From Candidatus Gottesmanbacteria bacterium (GTDB lineage Bacteria > Patescibacteriota > Microgenomatia > JACOXO01), in assembly GCA_016182365.1 (NCBI GenBank), contig JACOXO010000019.1, positions 1-33,946 on the forward strand: a DNA stretch of 33,946 nt. Reading direction: 5' to 3'. Below, piece by piece: positions 1-7,194 of the stretch. Each line of letters begins with the position of its first letter. Positions within the stretch are counted from its first letter, which is position 1. Made by a program: the position numbers and the translations under genes. The notes beneath the pieces are model-generated. The model saw only the letters and a program-made list of their open reading frames with translations. It was not told where the DNA came from and searched no databases.

Positions 1-569
1 ATAACAAGAACTGATGCTGCTGCCAGTGCATCGTAAATATTTGCCTTTGTAAATTTCAGTTTTCTTCCGAAAATATCTTTTTTTCCTATGTAGTTATTTA
101 AAGCTTTAAACCCGCTAAAAGCAAGACATATTCCAGATGTGCCCCAACGAAGTGGAGTTGTTTTACTATCAGTAATAATAACACCGATATTTTTTCTTTT
201 AAATTTTTTTACTAAATATTCTCTAATTGTATTAGCACTATTTTGCGGGTTTTTGGGCCAAAGGATATACATATTATTTCCATTCGATTCATCAATTCCT
301 GAAGTTGGTACAATAATGTTATTTTTAATCGTTATTATAAATCCATACTGGGTAGGTTTTTCTAAAAAATAGTCTGCCTCCTGTTTGATTAGCTTGGATT
401 TATTGGAGTTTTTTAAAGGAGCTACATTCTTTTCAATAATCGAAACTACTTTTGATGTTATTACAAGAATGGATCTATCAGCAATTTTTTTAATATACTT
501 GTCCAAAAAATCTGTAATCGTCTGTTTTCCAACAACGACTTTTTCTGTTTTAATGGCTTGAATATTCAT
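1..569 (-). CDS. CofE-like gamma-glutamyl ligase family protein (partial)
   Basis: This frame is open on the minus strand from an ATG at 569-567 through 189 codons to the window edge, so the C-terminus is missing. The ORF track lists only a plus-strand shadow (139-372). The translation starts MNIQAIKTEKVVVGKQTI and contains TSKVVSIIEKN, VPTSGIDESNGNN, ILWPKNP and IITDSKTTPLRWGTSG. This order matches the CofE family (coenzyme F420-0:L-glutamate ligase), in which the SGIDESN-like stretch and the later acidic segment bind metal and nucleotide. CPR genomes are not expected to make F420, so the real substrate is unknown; a gamma-glutamyl-type peptide ligase role is only inferred from the family. 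It is divergent from recG with 31 bp between the starts. A TATACT box on the minus strand (587-582) would give a leader of only about five bases. Confidence 0.75.
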   Translation of the reverse strand, partial: MNIQAIKTEKVVVGKQTITDFLDKYIKKIADRSILVITSKVVSIIEKNVAPLKNSNKSKLIKQEADYFLEKPTQYGFIITIKNNIIVPTSGIDESNGNNMYILWPKNPQNSANTIREYLVKKFKRKNIGVIITDSKTTPLRWGTSGICLAFSGFKALNNYIGKKDIFGRKLKFTKANIYDALAAASVLV

Positions 570-581
570 ATAATTATTTCC

Positions 582-594
582 AGTATAATATACT
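582..594. promoter_or_regulatory. Palindromic divergent -10 element for recG and the CofE-like gene
   Basis: AGTATA-A-TATACT is a perfect inverted repeat with a one-base centre. Read on the plus strand it gives TATACT ending six bases before the recG ATG. Read on the minus strand it gives TATACT twelve bases before the ATG of the CofE-like gene. No good -35 was found for either direction. Both genes would be transcribed from one 13-bp element with almost no 5' leader. Confidence 0.5.
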
Positions 595-600
595 ACGAGT

Positions 601-2628
601 ATGCAAATCACTGATAGAATCACCCAAGTGTCTGGCATAGGACCAGCCTATGCAAAAAGGCTGGAAAGACTTGGAATTTATAAGGTTTCTGATCTTCTTT
701 ATCATAAACCGCTTCGTTATATTGACTATTCAGTAGTCTCAGCAATAGGGCAGATTCAGGAAGGTGAAACTGTAACAATAAGAGGGAAAGTTAAAACTAT
801 AACCAGCAATTTTATAAGAGGAAGAAGACTGACAATTCAAAGAGCTGTTATAGAAGATGAAACTGGAGAAGTACAACTGACTTTTTTCAACCAGCCGTTT
901 CTTGTGAATATGTTTATTGGCAATATGGTTGGAATATCAGGAACGGTTAAAAAATTTGGCAATAAATTAACATTTGACCAACCTGAATATGAAGTTTTAA
1001 GATCAGTTGGTGGAATTCATACAGGAAGAATAGTTGCTGTCTATCCGCAGACCGAAGGAATATCTTCAAAATGGTTAAGGGTAAAAATTGCCTTTGTTTT
1101 AAACAACGTTGAAAACTTTGATGACCCAATACCTATAAAAGTAATCCAAGAAAATAATCTGATGAATCTGAGTAAAGCATTAAATAATCTTCACCATCCG
1201 GAGTCTATCAACGATATTGAAAATGCCAGAGGGAGATTGGCATTTGATGAGCTTTTATACCTCCAGTTGGCTTCGATTATAAGAAAGAGACTGTGGAGAT
1301 CCAAAAAGTTATCGACTAAGTTAGAAGTTAACAGTCATTTAACTGAAATTAATCAATTTATTGCCAACCTTCCATTTGATCTTACAGATGATCAAAAGCG
1401 AGCAATATCGGAAATACTAGCCGATTTAAGAAACGACCGTCCAATGAATAGACTACTATCTGGTGATGTTGGATCAGGTAAAACTGTGATTGCTGCTGTT
1501 GCCCTTTACCTTTCATCTTTAAATCGTACCCGCTCTCTATTTATGGCTCCTACGGAAATTCTAGCTACTCAACATTATCAAACGCTAACAAAACTATTTT
1601 CCCCAGTTAACATTAAGGTTGGTTTAACAACATCAAGTACTAAACAAAATACCCAAGATTCTGATGTGTTAGTCGGTACTCATGCGCTACTGCATGACCA
1701 AAATTATCTAAAATCAATATCCTTAATTGTGGTTGATGAACAACACCGATTTGGCGTCCAACAGCGAAGCTTCCTCTCTTTAAACTCCGGCAATCCGCAT
1801 CTTCTGACAATGACTGCAACTCCCATACCAAGAACAATTGCCTTAACCATATATGGAGAACTTGATGTGTCAACAATTGTGCAAATGCCAAAAGGCAGAA
1901 AAAGGATAAAGACATTTGTTGTTGATAAAAGTAAACATATCAAAGGTTATGACTGGATAGCAAAGCAAGTACTTGGCAGTAAAAAAACAGGTGATAGAGA
2001 GCAGGCTTTTATAGTTTATCCTTTAATTGAGGAATCTGAGAAGATGACTGAGATTAAAGCTGCAACTAGCGAGTATTTGAAACTCAAAAAAGGGCCTTTT
2101 AAAAATTTGAATGTAGGACTTTTACACGGAAAACTAAAACCTAACCAGAAACAGAAAATAATGAAAAGCTTTAAGGATAAAAAATTGGATATTTTAATAT
2201 CAACAACAGTTATAGAGGTAGGTATGGATATACCAAACGCAACTATAATGGTAGTTGAGCATGCTGAAAGATTTGGTCTTGCTCAGCTGCATCAGCTAAG
2301 GGGAAGGGTTGGAAGAAACAATAAAGAATCATGGTGTTTCCTATTCTCAGATATGAAATCTGAGAGACTAAAAGCTATGGAAACAAATTATTCTGGTATT
2401 ACCCTTGCCGAGATTGACCTTAGGATAAGAGGGGGAGGAGACATATTTGGAATTAAACAACACGGCGCTAGTGAGCTTAAATTTGCTTCATTTTCTGATA
2501 GTGGTATTTTACGGCAGGCAAGAAAATCTGCCCAGGATATATTAGATAAAGATCCCAAGCTTATAGATCATCAAAATATTAAAAAAAACTTATCTTCCCT
2601 TTTGGATTTAAAAGTTCTCCCAAATTAA
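601..2628 (+). CDS. recG: ATP-dependent DNA helicase RecG
   Basis: RecG remodels stalled replication forks and Holliday junctions in the cytoplasm. The 675 residues are close to the usual length. The N-terminal wedge/OB region occupies about 1-180. Helicase motif I is GDVGSGKT (about 288), motif II is DEQHRFG (about 379), motif III is TATPIPRT (about 405), and the C-terminal lobe has STTVIEVGMDIPNAT and HQLRGRVGR (about 565-572). The DEQH box and the GIGPAYAKRLERLGI start are characteristic of RecG rather than Mfd. There is no Shine-Dalgarno before the ATG; a TATACT box ends six bases upstream, which suggests a leaderless message. In Firmicutes recG also precedes the acpP-rnc region, so the gene order is ancestral. 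Confidence 0.96.
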   Translation: MQITDRITQVSGIGPAYAKRLERLGIYKVSDLLYHKPLRYIDYSVVSAIGQIQEGETVTIRGKVKTITSNFIRGRRLTIQRAVIEDETGEVQLTFFNQPFLVNMFIGNMVGISGTVKKFGNKLTFDQPEYEVLRSVGGIHTGRIVAVYPQTEGISSKWLRVKIAFVLNNVENFDDPIPIKVIQENNLMNLSKALNNLHHPESINDIENARGRLAFDELLYLQLASIIRKRLWRSKKLSTKLEVNSHLTEINQFIANLPFDLTDDQKRAISEILADLRNDRPMNRLLSGDVGSGKTVIAAVALYLSSLNRTRSLFMAPTEILATQHYQTLTKLFSPVNIKVGLTTSSTKQNTQDSDVLVGTHALLHDQNYLKSISLIVVDEQHRFGVQQRSFLSLNSGNPHLLTMTATPIPRTIALTIYGELDVSTIVQMPKGRKRIKTFVVDKSKHIKGYDWIAKQVLGSKKTGDREQAFIVYPLIEESEKMTEIKAATSEYLKLKKGPFKNLNVGLLHGKLKPNQKQKIMKSFKDKKLDILISTTVIEVGMDIPNATIMVVEHAERFGLAQLHQLRGRVGRNNKESWCFLFSDMKSERLKAMETNYSGITLAEIDLRIRGGGDIFGIKQHGASELKFASFSDSGILRQARKSAQDILDKDPKLIDHQNIKKNLSSLLDLKVLPN

Positions 2629-2636
2629 TATTCTAC

Positions 2637-2665
2637 TTGCACGGATTGCTAAAACAGGGTAAAAT
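2637..2665 (+). promoter_or_regulatory. Leaderless promoter of rpmF
   Basis: TTGCAC (2637-2642), a 17-bp spacer and TAAAAT (2660-2665) form a good sigma70-like promoter. Six bases separate the -10 from the rpmF ATG at 2672, so transcription should start at the A of the start codon. Confidence 0.7.
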
Positions 2666-2671
2666 ACATAT

Positions 2672-2848
2672 ATGGCACCACTTCCTAAGCGGAAACTATC
2701 AAAAAGAAGAGGAAGAGTAAGGTTTAACGGACAAAGAAACGGGCTTATGGTTGCTACTCAAACCGTAGTATGTCCTTCCTGTAAAAAAGTTACTCCAGCT
2801 CACCGGGCTTGCAGATACTGTGGCTTTTACAAAGGGAAAAAGGTCTAA
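2672..2848 (+). CDS. rpmF: 50S ribosomal protein L32
   Basis: This 58-aa protein is too short for the ORF track. It starts MAPLPKRKLSKRRGRVR and ends GFYKGKKV. The start matches the basic N-terminus of bL32, and the segment CPSC...CRYC is the zinc-binding four-cysteine knuckle of the C+ form. It is a component of the large ribosomal subunit. It has its own promoter immediately upstream and is followed after 11 bp by nusB, with which it probably shares a transcript. In many bacteria rpmF heads the plsX-fab lipid cluster; here those genes are missing. Confidence 0.93.
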   Translation: MAPLPKRKLSKRRGRVRFNGQRNGLMVATQTVVCPSCKKVTPAHRACRYCGFYKGKKV

Positions 2849-2859
2849 AATTACTTCTC

Positions 2860-3222
2860 ATGAAAAAACCCACTGACCCCAGACATTTAGCAAGAATAAA
2901 AATCGTGGAAGAGCTTTTTGCTCAAAGCTTTGCCAGTCAAAAAAAATTATCCTCAAAAACCAAAGACATTATCAAAAACTTGAATATTATTGACCAAGCC
3001 ATATCTCTGGCAGCCCCACAATGGCATATTAGTAAGATAGCAAAGATAGATTTGGCAATTCTCCGTCTTTCAGTTTATGAACTCTATATTGACAAAAGAG
3101 AACCAATCAAAGTTATAATTGATGAAGCAGTTGAGATTGCCAAAAGTTATGGAAATGATAAAAGTCCATCCTTTATAAACGGGGTTCTGGCAACAATTGT
3201 TAAGAAAGAAAAAAATGAATGA
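2860..3222 (+). CDS. nusB: Transcription antitermination factor NusB
   Basis: NusB binds boxA RNA together with NusE (S10) and promotes processive transcription of rRNA. The ORF track starts at 2809, but that frame runs through rpmF; the likely start is ATG 2860 (MKKPTDPRHLARIKIVEELFAQSFA), giving 120 aa. The all-helical NusB pattern is visible: an N-terminal RxxARxxxxxxLFA-type helix, then WHISKIAKIDLAILRLSVYEL, then EPIKVIIDEAVEIAKSYGNDKSPSFINGVL, which is the conserved C-terminal block. The stop overlaps the start of the acyl-carrier-like gene by 8 bp, so translation of the two is probably coupled. Confidence 0.92.
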   Translation: MKKPTDPRHLARIKIVEELFAQSFASQKKLSSKTKDIIKNLNIIDQAISLAAPQWHISKIAKIDLAILRLSVYELYIDKREPIKVIIDEAVEIAKSYGNDKSPSFINGVLATIVKKEKNE

Positions 3223-3451
3223 TATACAAAATTATGTACTAACTATAATTGCTGAAAAAATTGGTGCTAGCAAGGATACAACTGATGTTAATGACAATTT
3301 ATTTGCTGATTTGAATGCATCCAAACTTGAGAAAGCTGAGATAATTGCCAGTTTAGAGGAAAAGTATCATATTACTTTTGATATTGAAGAACTTAGTGGA
3401 CTTAATACGCCTTTGGGTATTATTGAATATATAGAAGACAATGTCGAATAA
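3215..3451 (+). CDS. Acyl-carrier-protein-like protein lacking the DSL serine
   Basis: The 78-aa product (start chosen at MNDIQNYVL, overlapping the end of nusB by 8 bp) has the size, acidity and four-helix pattern of an acyl carrier protein. Aligning DNLFADLNASKLEKAEIIASLEEKY with the usual [22 protein letters not shown] places lysine at the 4'-phosphopantetheine serine: SKL instead of DSL. The serine is shifted by one residue. Position before rnc is where acpP sits in Firmicutes, which supports orthology. No fatty-acid enzymes are visible. It may be an apo-only carrier used as a protein partner, or the neighbouring serine may be modified. Confidence is high for the fold and low for carrier activity. 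It overlaps rnc by 11 bp. Confidence 0.8.
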   Translation: MNDIQNYVLTIIAEKIGASKDTTDVNDNLFADLNASKLEKAEIIASLEEKYHITFDIEELSGLNTPLGIIEYIEDNVE

Positions 3452-4133
3452 TACTACGCAATTAGAAAAGACCATCGGAATAAACTTTAAAGATAAGAAG
3501 TTGTTGCTTGATGCTATCACCCATAGATCTTTTCTTAACGAAAGCCCGGAAAATATCCAATCTAACGAAAGACTGGAGTTTTTGGGGGACGCTGTCCTGG
3601 AACTTTTGGTTTCTGACTATCTTTTTAGAAGGTTTACAGACTTTCCTGAGGGAAAATTGACAAATTTAAGATCAGCAATTGTCAATACAAAAACATTAGG
3701 AGAAATAGGTAAAAAGCTTAAATTTGGTGATTATCTAAGACTTTCAAAAGGAGAAGAAGCGGGAGGAGGCAGAACAAATAGCTCTCTACTTGCTGATGTT
3801 TTTGAAGCTGTTTTGGGCGCTATATTTATAGATCAAGGTATTGTAATTGCCAAAAAGTTTTTAGATAAATACCTTTATAGCCAAACCGCAGAAATCTTAT
3901 CAATAGGCACTTATAATGACTATAAGAGTATGCTCCAGGAAAAAGCGCAGGAAAAATTCCGGATTACTCCTACTTACGAGGTTATAAAAGAAGAAGGGCC
4001 TGATCACAATAAAACTTTTTACTCAAGAGTTTTAGTTGGTGAGGTTAAACTTGGAGAAGGGAAAGGGAAGAGTAAACAGGAAGCAGAACAGGACGCTGCA
4101 AGAGTCGGACTTGAACAGTGGGAGGCAAAATGA
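3441..4133 (+). CDS. rnc: Ribonuclease III
   Basis: RNase III cleaves double-stranded RNA in rRNA and mRNA processing. The 230-aa protein has the catalytic signature NERLEFLGDAVLELL at about residues 42-56, the second acidic block ADVFEAVLGAIFIDQG at about 117-132, and a C-terminal double-stranded-RNA-binding domain (about 155-230) beginning NDYKSMLQEKAQ and ending GKGKSKQEAEQDAARVGLEQWE. All expected metal-binding acids appear present. The ATG overlaps the end of the acyl-carrier-like gene by 11 bp, and rpsP starts 16 bp after the stop. Confidence 0.96.
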   Translation: MSNNTTQLEKTIGINFKDKKLLLDAITHRSFLNESPENIQSNERLEFLGDAVLELLVSDYLFRRFTDFPEGKLTNLRSAIVNTKTLGEIGKKLKFGDYLRLSKGEEAGGGRTNSSLLADVFEAVLGAIFIDQGIVIAKKFLDKYLYSQTAEILSIGTYNDYKSMLQEKAQEKFRITPTYEVIKEEGPDHNKTFYSRVLVGEVKLGEGKGKSKQEAEQDAARVGLEQWEAK

Positions 4134-4149
4134 TAGAATCACTGAACCA

Positions 4150-4386
4150 ATGGCTGTAAAACTAAGACTCAAAAGATTTGGAAAAAGATCAATGCCAACC
4201 TACCGTTTGGTAGCAATTGATGAGAGTCAAAGGAGACAGGGCTCAGAGGTTGAAGTTTTGGGCAATTATAATCCCCACCGTGATCCGGCTGAAATTAATT
4301 TTAAAGCCGACCGTATACAATACTGGCTTTCGGTTGGAGCTAGACCTTCCGATACTGTGAGAAGTCTTATTAAAAAGGCAAGATAA
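4150..4386 (+). CDS. rpsP: 30S ribosomal protein S16
   Basis: The track ORF begins at 4036 inside rnc; the real start is ATG 4150, giving 78 aa starting MAVKLRLKRFGKRSMPTYRLVAIDESQRRQG. This is the standard bS16 N-terminus, followed by VEVLGNYNP and the C-terminal RIQYWLSVGARPSDTVRSLIKKA. It is an assembly protein of the small ribosomal subunit. Its stop shares one base with the khpA start (TAATG), a classic coupled pair; rpsP-khpA adjacency is conserved in many bacteria. Confidence 0.95.
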   Translation: MAVKLRLKRFGKRSMPTYRLVAIDESQRRQGSEVEVLGNYNPHRDPAEINFKADRIQYWLSVGARPSDTVRSLIKKAR

Positions 4387-4649
4387 TGGAAGACTTTTTA
4401 AAATACATTATTCCATTTTTAATAGATAATAAACAGAGCTTCCGTGTTGATAAGAAGGAGGAGGGCGAAAGCACCGTTATATTTACCATTCATGTAGCCA
4501 AAGAAGACATGGGTAAAGTAATCGGAAAAGAGGGAAGAACAATTCAAAGTATCAGAAATTTAATTAAAATCCTTGCGGTTAAAGAAAATAAACGGGTAAT
4601 GGTCGAAATCGCCGAACCCGAAGGATCAACTATTCCTGCTACCGAATAA
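4386..4649 (+). CDS. khpA: KH-domain RNA-binding protein KhpA
   Basis: The 87-aa product is a single KH domain with the GxxG loop in GKVIGKEGRTIQSIRNLIK (about residues 38-56). KhpA (YlqC) binds RNA, often with KhpB, and affects cell division and small-RNA biology in Firmicutes. It directly follows rpsP with a one-base overlap. A short acidic tail (EPEGSTIPATE) follows the domain. Confidence 0.9.
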   Translation: MEDFLKYIIPFLIDNKQSFRVDKKEEGESTVIFTIHVAKEDMGKVIGKEGRTIQSIRNLIKILAVKENKRVMVEIAEPEGSTIPATE

Positions 4650-4653
4650 TCCC

Positions 4654-4681
4654 TTGACAAGGCTTACAAAAGTGCTATAAA
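4654..4681 (+). promoter_or_regulatory. Leaderless promoter of the 4689 gene
   Basis: Consensus TTGACA (4654-4659), a 16-bp spacer and TATAAA (4676-4681) precede the ATG at 4689 by seven bases. No Shine-Dalgarno is present. It supports the plus-strand reading of this locus over the overlapping minus-strand ORF. Confidence 0.7.
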
Positions 4682-4688
4682 CAACATC

Positions 4689-5021
4689 ATGAAAAATAAA
4701 GAAGGCTCTCCTATAAAAATTTTTACAAGAGGGTTATTAATAGCTTCTGCAATTACTGCTGGATCTATTTTAGCTAGAGAAACTGGTTTATTTAATCCAT
4801 CAATACAGCCCGAAAAGCCTGTACCAATAACTAAGCCGACTCCAACACCAGATAAAAAAGTGCTTAGACGTTCTCCTAAAGAATCCGGACCATCCATCTT
4901 GGTTGTAGAACAAAAGCAGGAAAGAATTTTTACTAGAACAAATGCTGTTGCAAACACCGGAGGAAATGTCCAGGTAGACATTGCTTCACCAGACTTTAAT
5001 GTTTTTATCTACAGACCATAA
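4689..5021 (+). CDS. Small exported or membrane-anchored protein of unknown function
   Basis: The family of this 110-aa protein is not recognised. A basic N-terminus (MKNKEGSPIKIFTRG) is followed by a hydrophobic stretch LLIASAITAGSILA that could be a signal or anchor. A proline/threonine linker (KPVPITKPTPTPDKK) follows, then a basic RR segment and a C-terminal region rich in N, V and D. The linker style resembles the larger surface protein at 9354-11690. The strong promoter just upstream and lack of a ribosome-binding site fit the local leaderless habit. The opposite ORF (4664-4981) is considered its shadow. It ends 8 bp from the convergent fic gene. Confidence 0.6.
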   Translation: MKNKEGSPIKIFTRGLLIASAITAGSILARETGLFNPSIQPEKPVPITKPTPTPDKKVLRRSPKESGPSILVVEQKQERIFTRTNAVANTGGNVQVDIASPDFNVFIYRP

Positions 5022-5029
5022 TAAATCTT

Positions 5030-6082
5030 TCACTTTTTTTCCTTGAGTTTATAATAACTTGTCTTGGTGGAACCGAATTTTTGTACTAGTCCCTTTTTTA
5101 CAAGTGAAGCAAGAAGTGCATGTGCCTGCTGTCTGGTTACTCCTAAAATATCAAGAATGTCATTTGTTTTAACAGCCTTTTTATCAATAATAATCTCAAG
5201 AACTTCTTCTTCCCGTCTGGTAACCAATACTCTTTTATCAGCTTCAATATCATCAAGATTTTTTCTCTTCAAATCATTTATTCTAGCAGCGGCAGCCTGA
5301 AGTGAATATGCAATTCCTTCAAGAAAATATTCAAGCCACTTTATATTATCTCTGCGGTCCGCACTATGAAGCATATCTGAGTATTGACTTCTATCAATAT
5401 CATAATAATCATCAAGAATAAAGTATTTAGCCACGTCGTATTGATTAAGAAGCAAAAAGTAGGCGGTAAGAATTCTGGCTAGCCTTCCGTTTCCGTCAAA
5501 AAATGGATGTATAAAGGCAAATTCGTGATGCATAATTCCTGCTTTTATAAGAGGATGAAGCTCACTTTTTTCATTTACCCAAGAATAAAGTTTTGACAAC
5601 GCCTTTTCTATTTCCTCCCGGCTGTGGAAAGGAGGATTGTGTTTAACAACAAGTTCAAGTTTTGTCCTGTGACCTATAAAGACTGAACTGTTTCTAAAAT
5701 CATTTAAACTTTTATCATCCAACCCTTGCATTAAAAGTTTATGCAAGTTTTTGGTAAGAGCAAGGCTTATTGGTTCATGCTTATTTACCAGGATATTGAT
5801 TTTATTTAATGTGGCAAAATAATTTTTTACCTCCAATTCTGATTTAGTTGTAGGCAGTCTATCTCCAAGAATAATGTTGGTAACGTCTTTAGGGGACAGG
5901 GGATTACCCTCGATACTGGTTGAGTGGTGTGTTGCCAATACCTGGTTTTCTTTTGTTAGTCTTAAAGCAAGTGATGGTATCAGGCTTTCACCTAAAATCT
6001 GCCCATAAAGCCTTTCGATTTTAGATAAGGTATTTATGATTTTGGGAGTATAAGAAAATTTGGGATTGAAGCTAGGTTTCAT
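5030..6082 (-). CDS. Fic-domain protein with C-terminal winged helix (class II)
   Basis: Fic proteins transfer AMP (or another nucleotide phosphate moiety) to a protein hydroxyl. The 350-aa protein carries the full active motif HPFFDGNGR at residues 192-200. The N-terminal STSIEGN (54-60) matches the [ST]xxxE[GN] inhibitory helix of class II Fic enzymes, so it is probably auto-inhibited. Residues about 280-350 (RREEEVLEIIIDKKAVKTNDILDILGVTRQQAHALLASLVKKGLV) form a winged helix-turn-helix, suggesting DNA binding or autoregulation. This architecture is common in bacterial Fic/DOC proteins found as single genes. It lies downstream of a second Fic gene but has its own strong promoter. The target protein is unknown. 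Confidence 0.9.
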   Translation of the reverse strand: MKPSFNPKFSYTPKIINTLSKIERLYGQILGESLIPSLALRLTKENQVLATHHSTSIEGNPLSPKDVTNIILGDRLPTTKSELEVKNYFATLNKINILVNKHEPISLALTKNLHKLLMQGLDDKSLNDFRNSSVFIGHRTKLELVVKHNPPFHSREEIEKALSKLYSWVNEKSELHPLIKAGIMHHEFAFIHPFFDGNGRLARILTAYFLLLNQYDVAKYFILDDYYDIDRSQYSDMLHSADRRDNIKWLEYFLEGIAYSLQAAAARINDLKRKNLDDIEADKRVLVTRREEEVLEIIIDKKAVKTNDILDILGVTRQQAHALLASLVKKGLVQKFGSTKTSYYKLKEKK

Positions 6083-6088
6083 AAATTT

Positions 6089-6117
6089 AGTATAACATAA
6101 CTTAAAATAATTGTCAA
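6089..6117 (-). promoter_or_regulatory. Consensus leaderless promoter of the first Fic gene
   Basis: On the minus strand TTGACA (6117-6112), exactly 17 bp and TATACT (6094-6089) lie upstream of the ATG at 6082, with AAATTT as the six-base gap. This is one of the clearest promoters in the window and predicts an mRNA starting at the start codon. Confidence 0.75.
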
Positions 6118-6130
6118 GATATATGTAAAG

Positions 6131-7120
6131 CTAATTGTAAGGTGACTTTGCCGGTTTGTAATATACACCCTTGGTTGTACCAAGCTTGATTATAAAACCA
6201 CCATCTTGTAGTCTTTTAAGGTCAAATCTAAGGGTTCTTTCATTTACTGCCATAAATCTCCTTCTTATCTGGTCAAAGTTAACGAGGCTATGGTCTTTTA
6301 TAATATTATAAATTTCTGCCCTCCTTGGCATTAGAAAATCCTCCGGATTGGGTTCTTTTTTACTTAGTAATAGTTCTTTGGTGGCAAGAGAAGCTTCTGA
6401 CAATATCTCCAGCATAAATTCAACATAATTTGTTGCCTCCTTCTCAGGTTCCTCAAGACTGCGGTAATAACCACTTCTGTTATTATCCAGGTTCTGTTCA
6501 AAATTAATAACACCCTTCATACCATAACCACCCTGGATTAATATTTTTTGAAGAAGAATTCGGCCAACCCTTCCATTACAGTCTATAAATGGGTGGATTT
6601 TTTCAAATATATAATGTCCAAGTACGGCTAAAATAGGTGTAAATCTTTCTTTAGGGTTTTTAATATAGTCTATGAATTTTGTGAGATTTGATTGAATATA
6701 GCGGGGTGGGGGAGGAAGATAAATTGCAATTCCGGCAGCATTATATATTGCGCTTGGCTCAGTTCTAAAAACGCCGGCTTCAGGAGATAATTTATCCATA
6801 ACCAATTTATGTATATCAGCAATATCTTTAATAGTTATGTCACGACCGGCAGTCTTATTTATAAAATTTAATGCTTTTAAGATGTTAAATATTTCAATCT
6901 TAGATTGAGTCTTTGACGGGGACTCTAGATCAGCTTCAGTTAATTGGTTACCCTCAATCCTTGCAGAATAAAGAGAACTTTTTAAGGTAGAACTTCTCCT
7001 TATATTCATTTCAACTTCAGCAGGAATACTAATTGAATCAATTACAGCTTTACTGGATTCAATACTCGAAAGATACTGTGATATTTTTGCAGTAAGTGTG
7101 TATTTTGGGGGTATCAACAT
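6131..7120 (-). CDS. Second Fic-domain protein, active-site variant HPFIDCNGR
   Basis: This 329-aa protein has the class II layout: inhibitory-helix motif SARIEGN at residues 52-58, Fic core with HPFIDCNGRVGR at about 176-187, and a C-terminal winged helix (about 265-325, RRAEIYNIIKDHSLVNFDQIRRRFMAVNERTLRFDLKRLQ). The canonical first glycine of the anion-binding loop (HPFxxGNGR) is cysteine 181; His, Asn, Gly and Arg are retained, so activity is possible. It is only distantly similar to the neighbouring Fic protein. A set of tandem 10-bp repeats begins directly at its start codon, consistent with regulation by a repeat-binding protein, perhaps itself. Confidence 0.88.
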   Translation of the reverse strand: MLIPPKYTLTAKISQYLSSIESSKAVIDSISIPAEVEMNIRRSSTLKSSLYSARIEGNQLTEADLESPSKTQSKIEIFNILKALNFINKTAGRDITIKDIADIHKLVMDKLSPEAGVFRTEPSAIYNAAGIAIYLPPPPRYIQSNLTKFIDYIKNPKERFTPILAVLGHYIFEKIHPFIDCNGRVGRILLQKILIQGGYGMKGVINFEQNLDNNRSGYYRSLEEPEKEATNYVEFMLEILSEASLATKELLLSKKEPNPEDFLMPRRAEIYNIIKDHSLVNFDQIRRRFMAVNERTLRFDLKRLQDGGFIIKLGTTKGVYYKPAKSPYN

Positions 7121-7180
7121 ATTACCTAATAATACCTAATGTTGCCAAATATTACCAGATATTTCCTATAAATACTTAGG
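7121..7180 (-). repeat. Six tandem 10-bp repeats upstream of the second Fic gene (putative operator)
   Basis: Plus-strand decamers are attacctaat, aatacctaat, gttgccaaat, attaccagat, atttcctata and aatacttagg. The consensus is roughly ATTACCTAAT, with the CC core kept in the first five. The units fall exactly one after another, so each would face the same side of the helix. The first abuts the start codon at 7120. A TATTAT -10-like box lies inside the first two units, so a bound protein would block the promoter. Confidence 0.65.
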
Positions 7181-7194
7181 ACCAAGACAAACAC

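Noticed and set aside
139-372. Plus-strand ORF of 77 aa
   Set aside because: It is the shadow of the longer minus-strand CofE-like gene, which has recognisable motifs and runs off the window edge.
4664-4981. Minus-strand ORF of 105 aa
   Set aside because: It lies opposite the 4689-5021 gene, which has a consensus promoter, an N-terminal hydrophobic segment and a proline/threonine linker; the minus-strand product has no coherent features.
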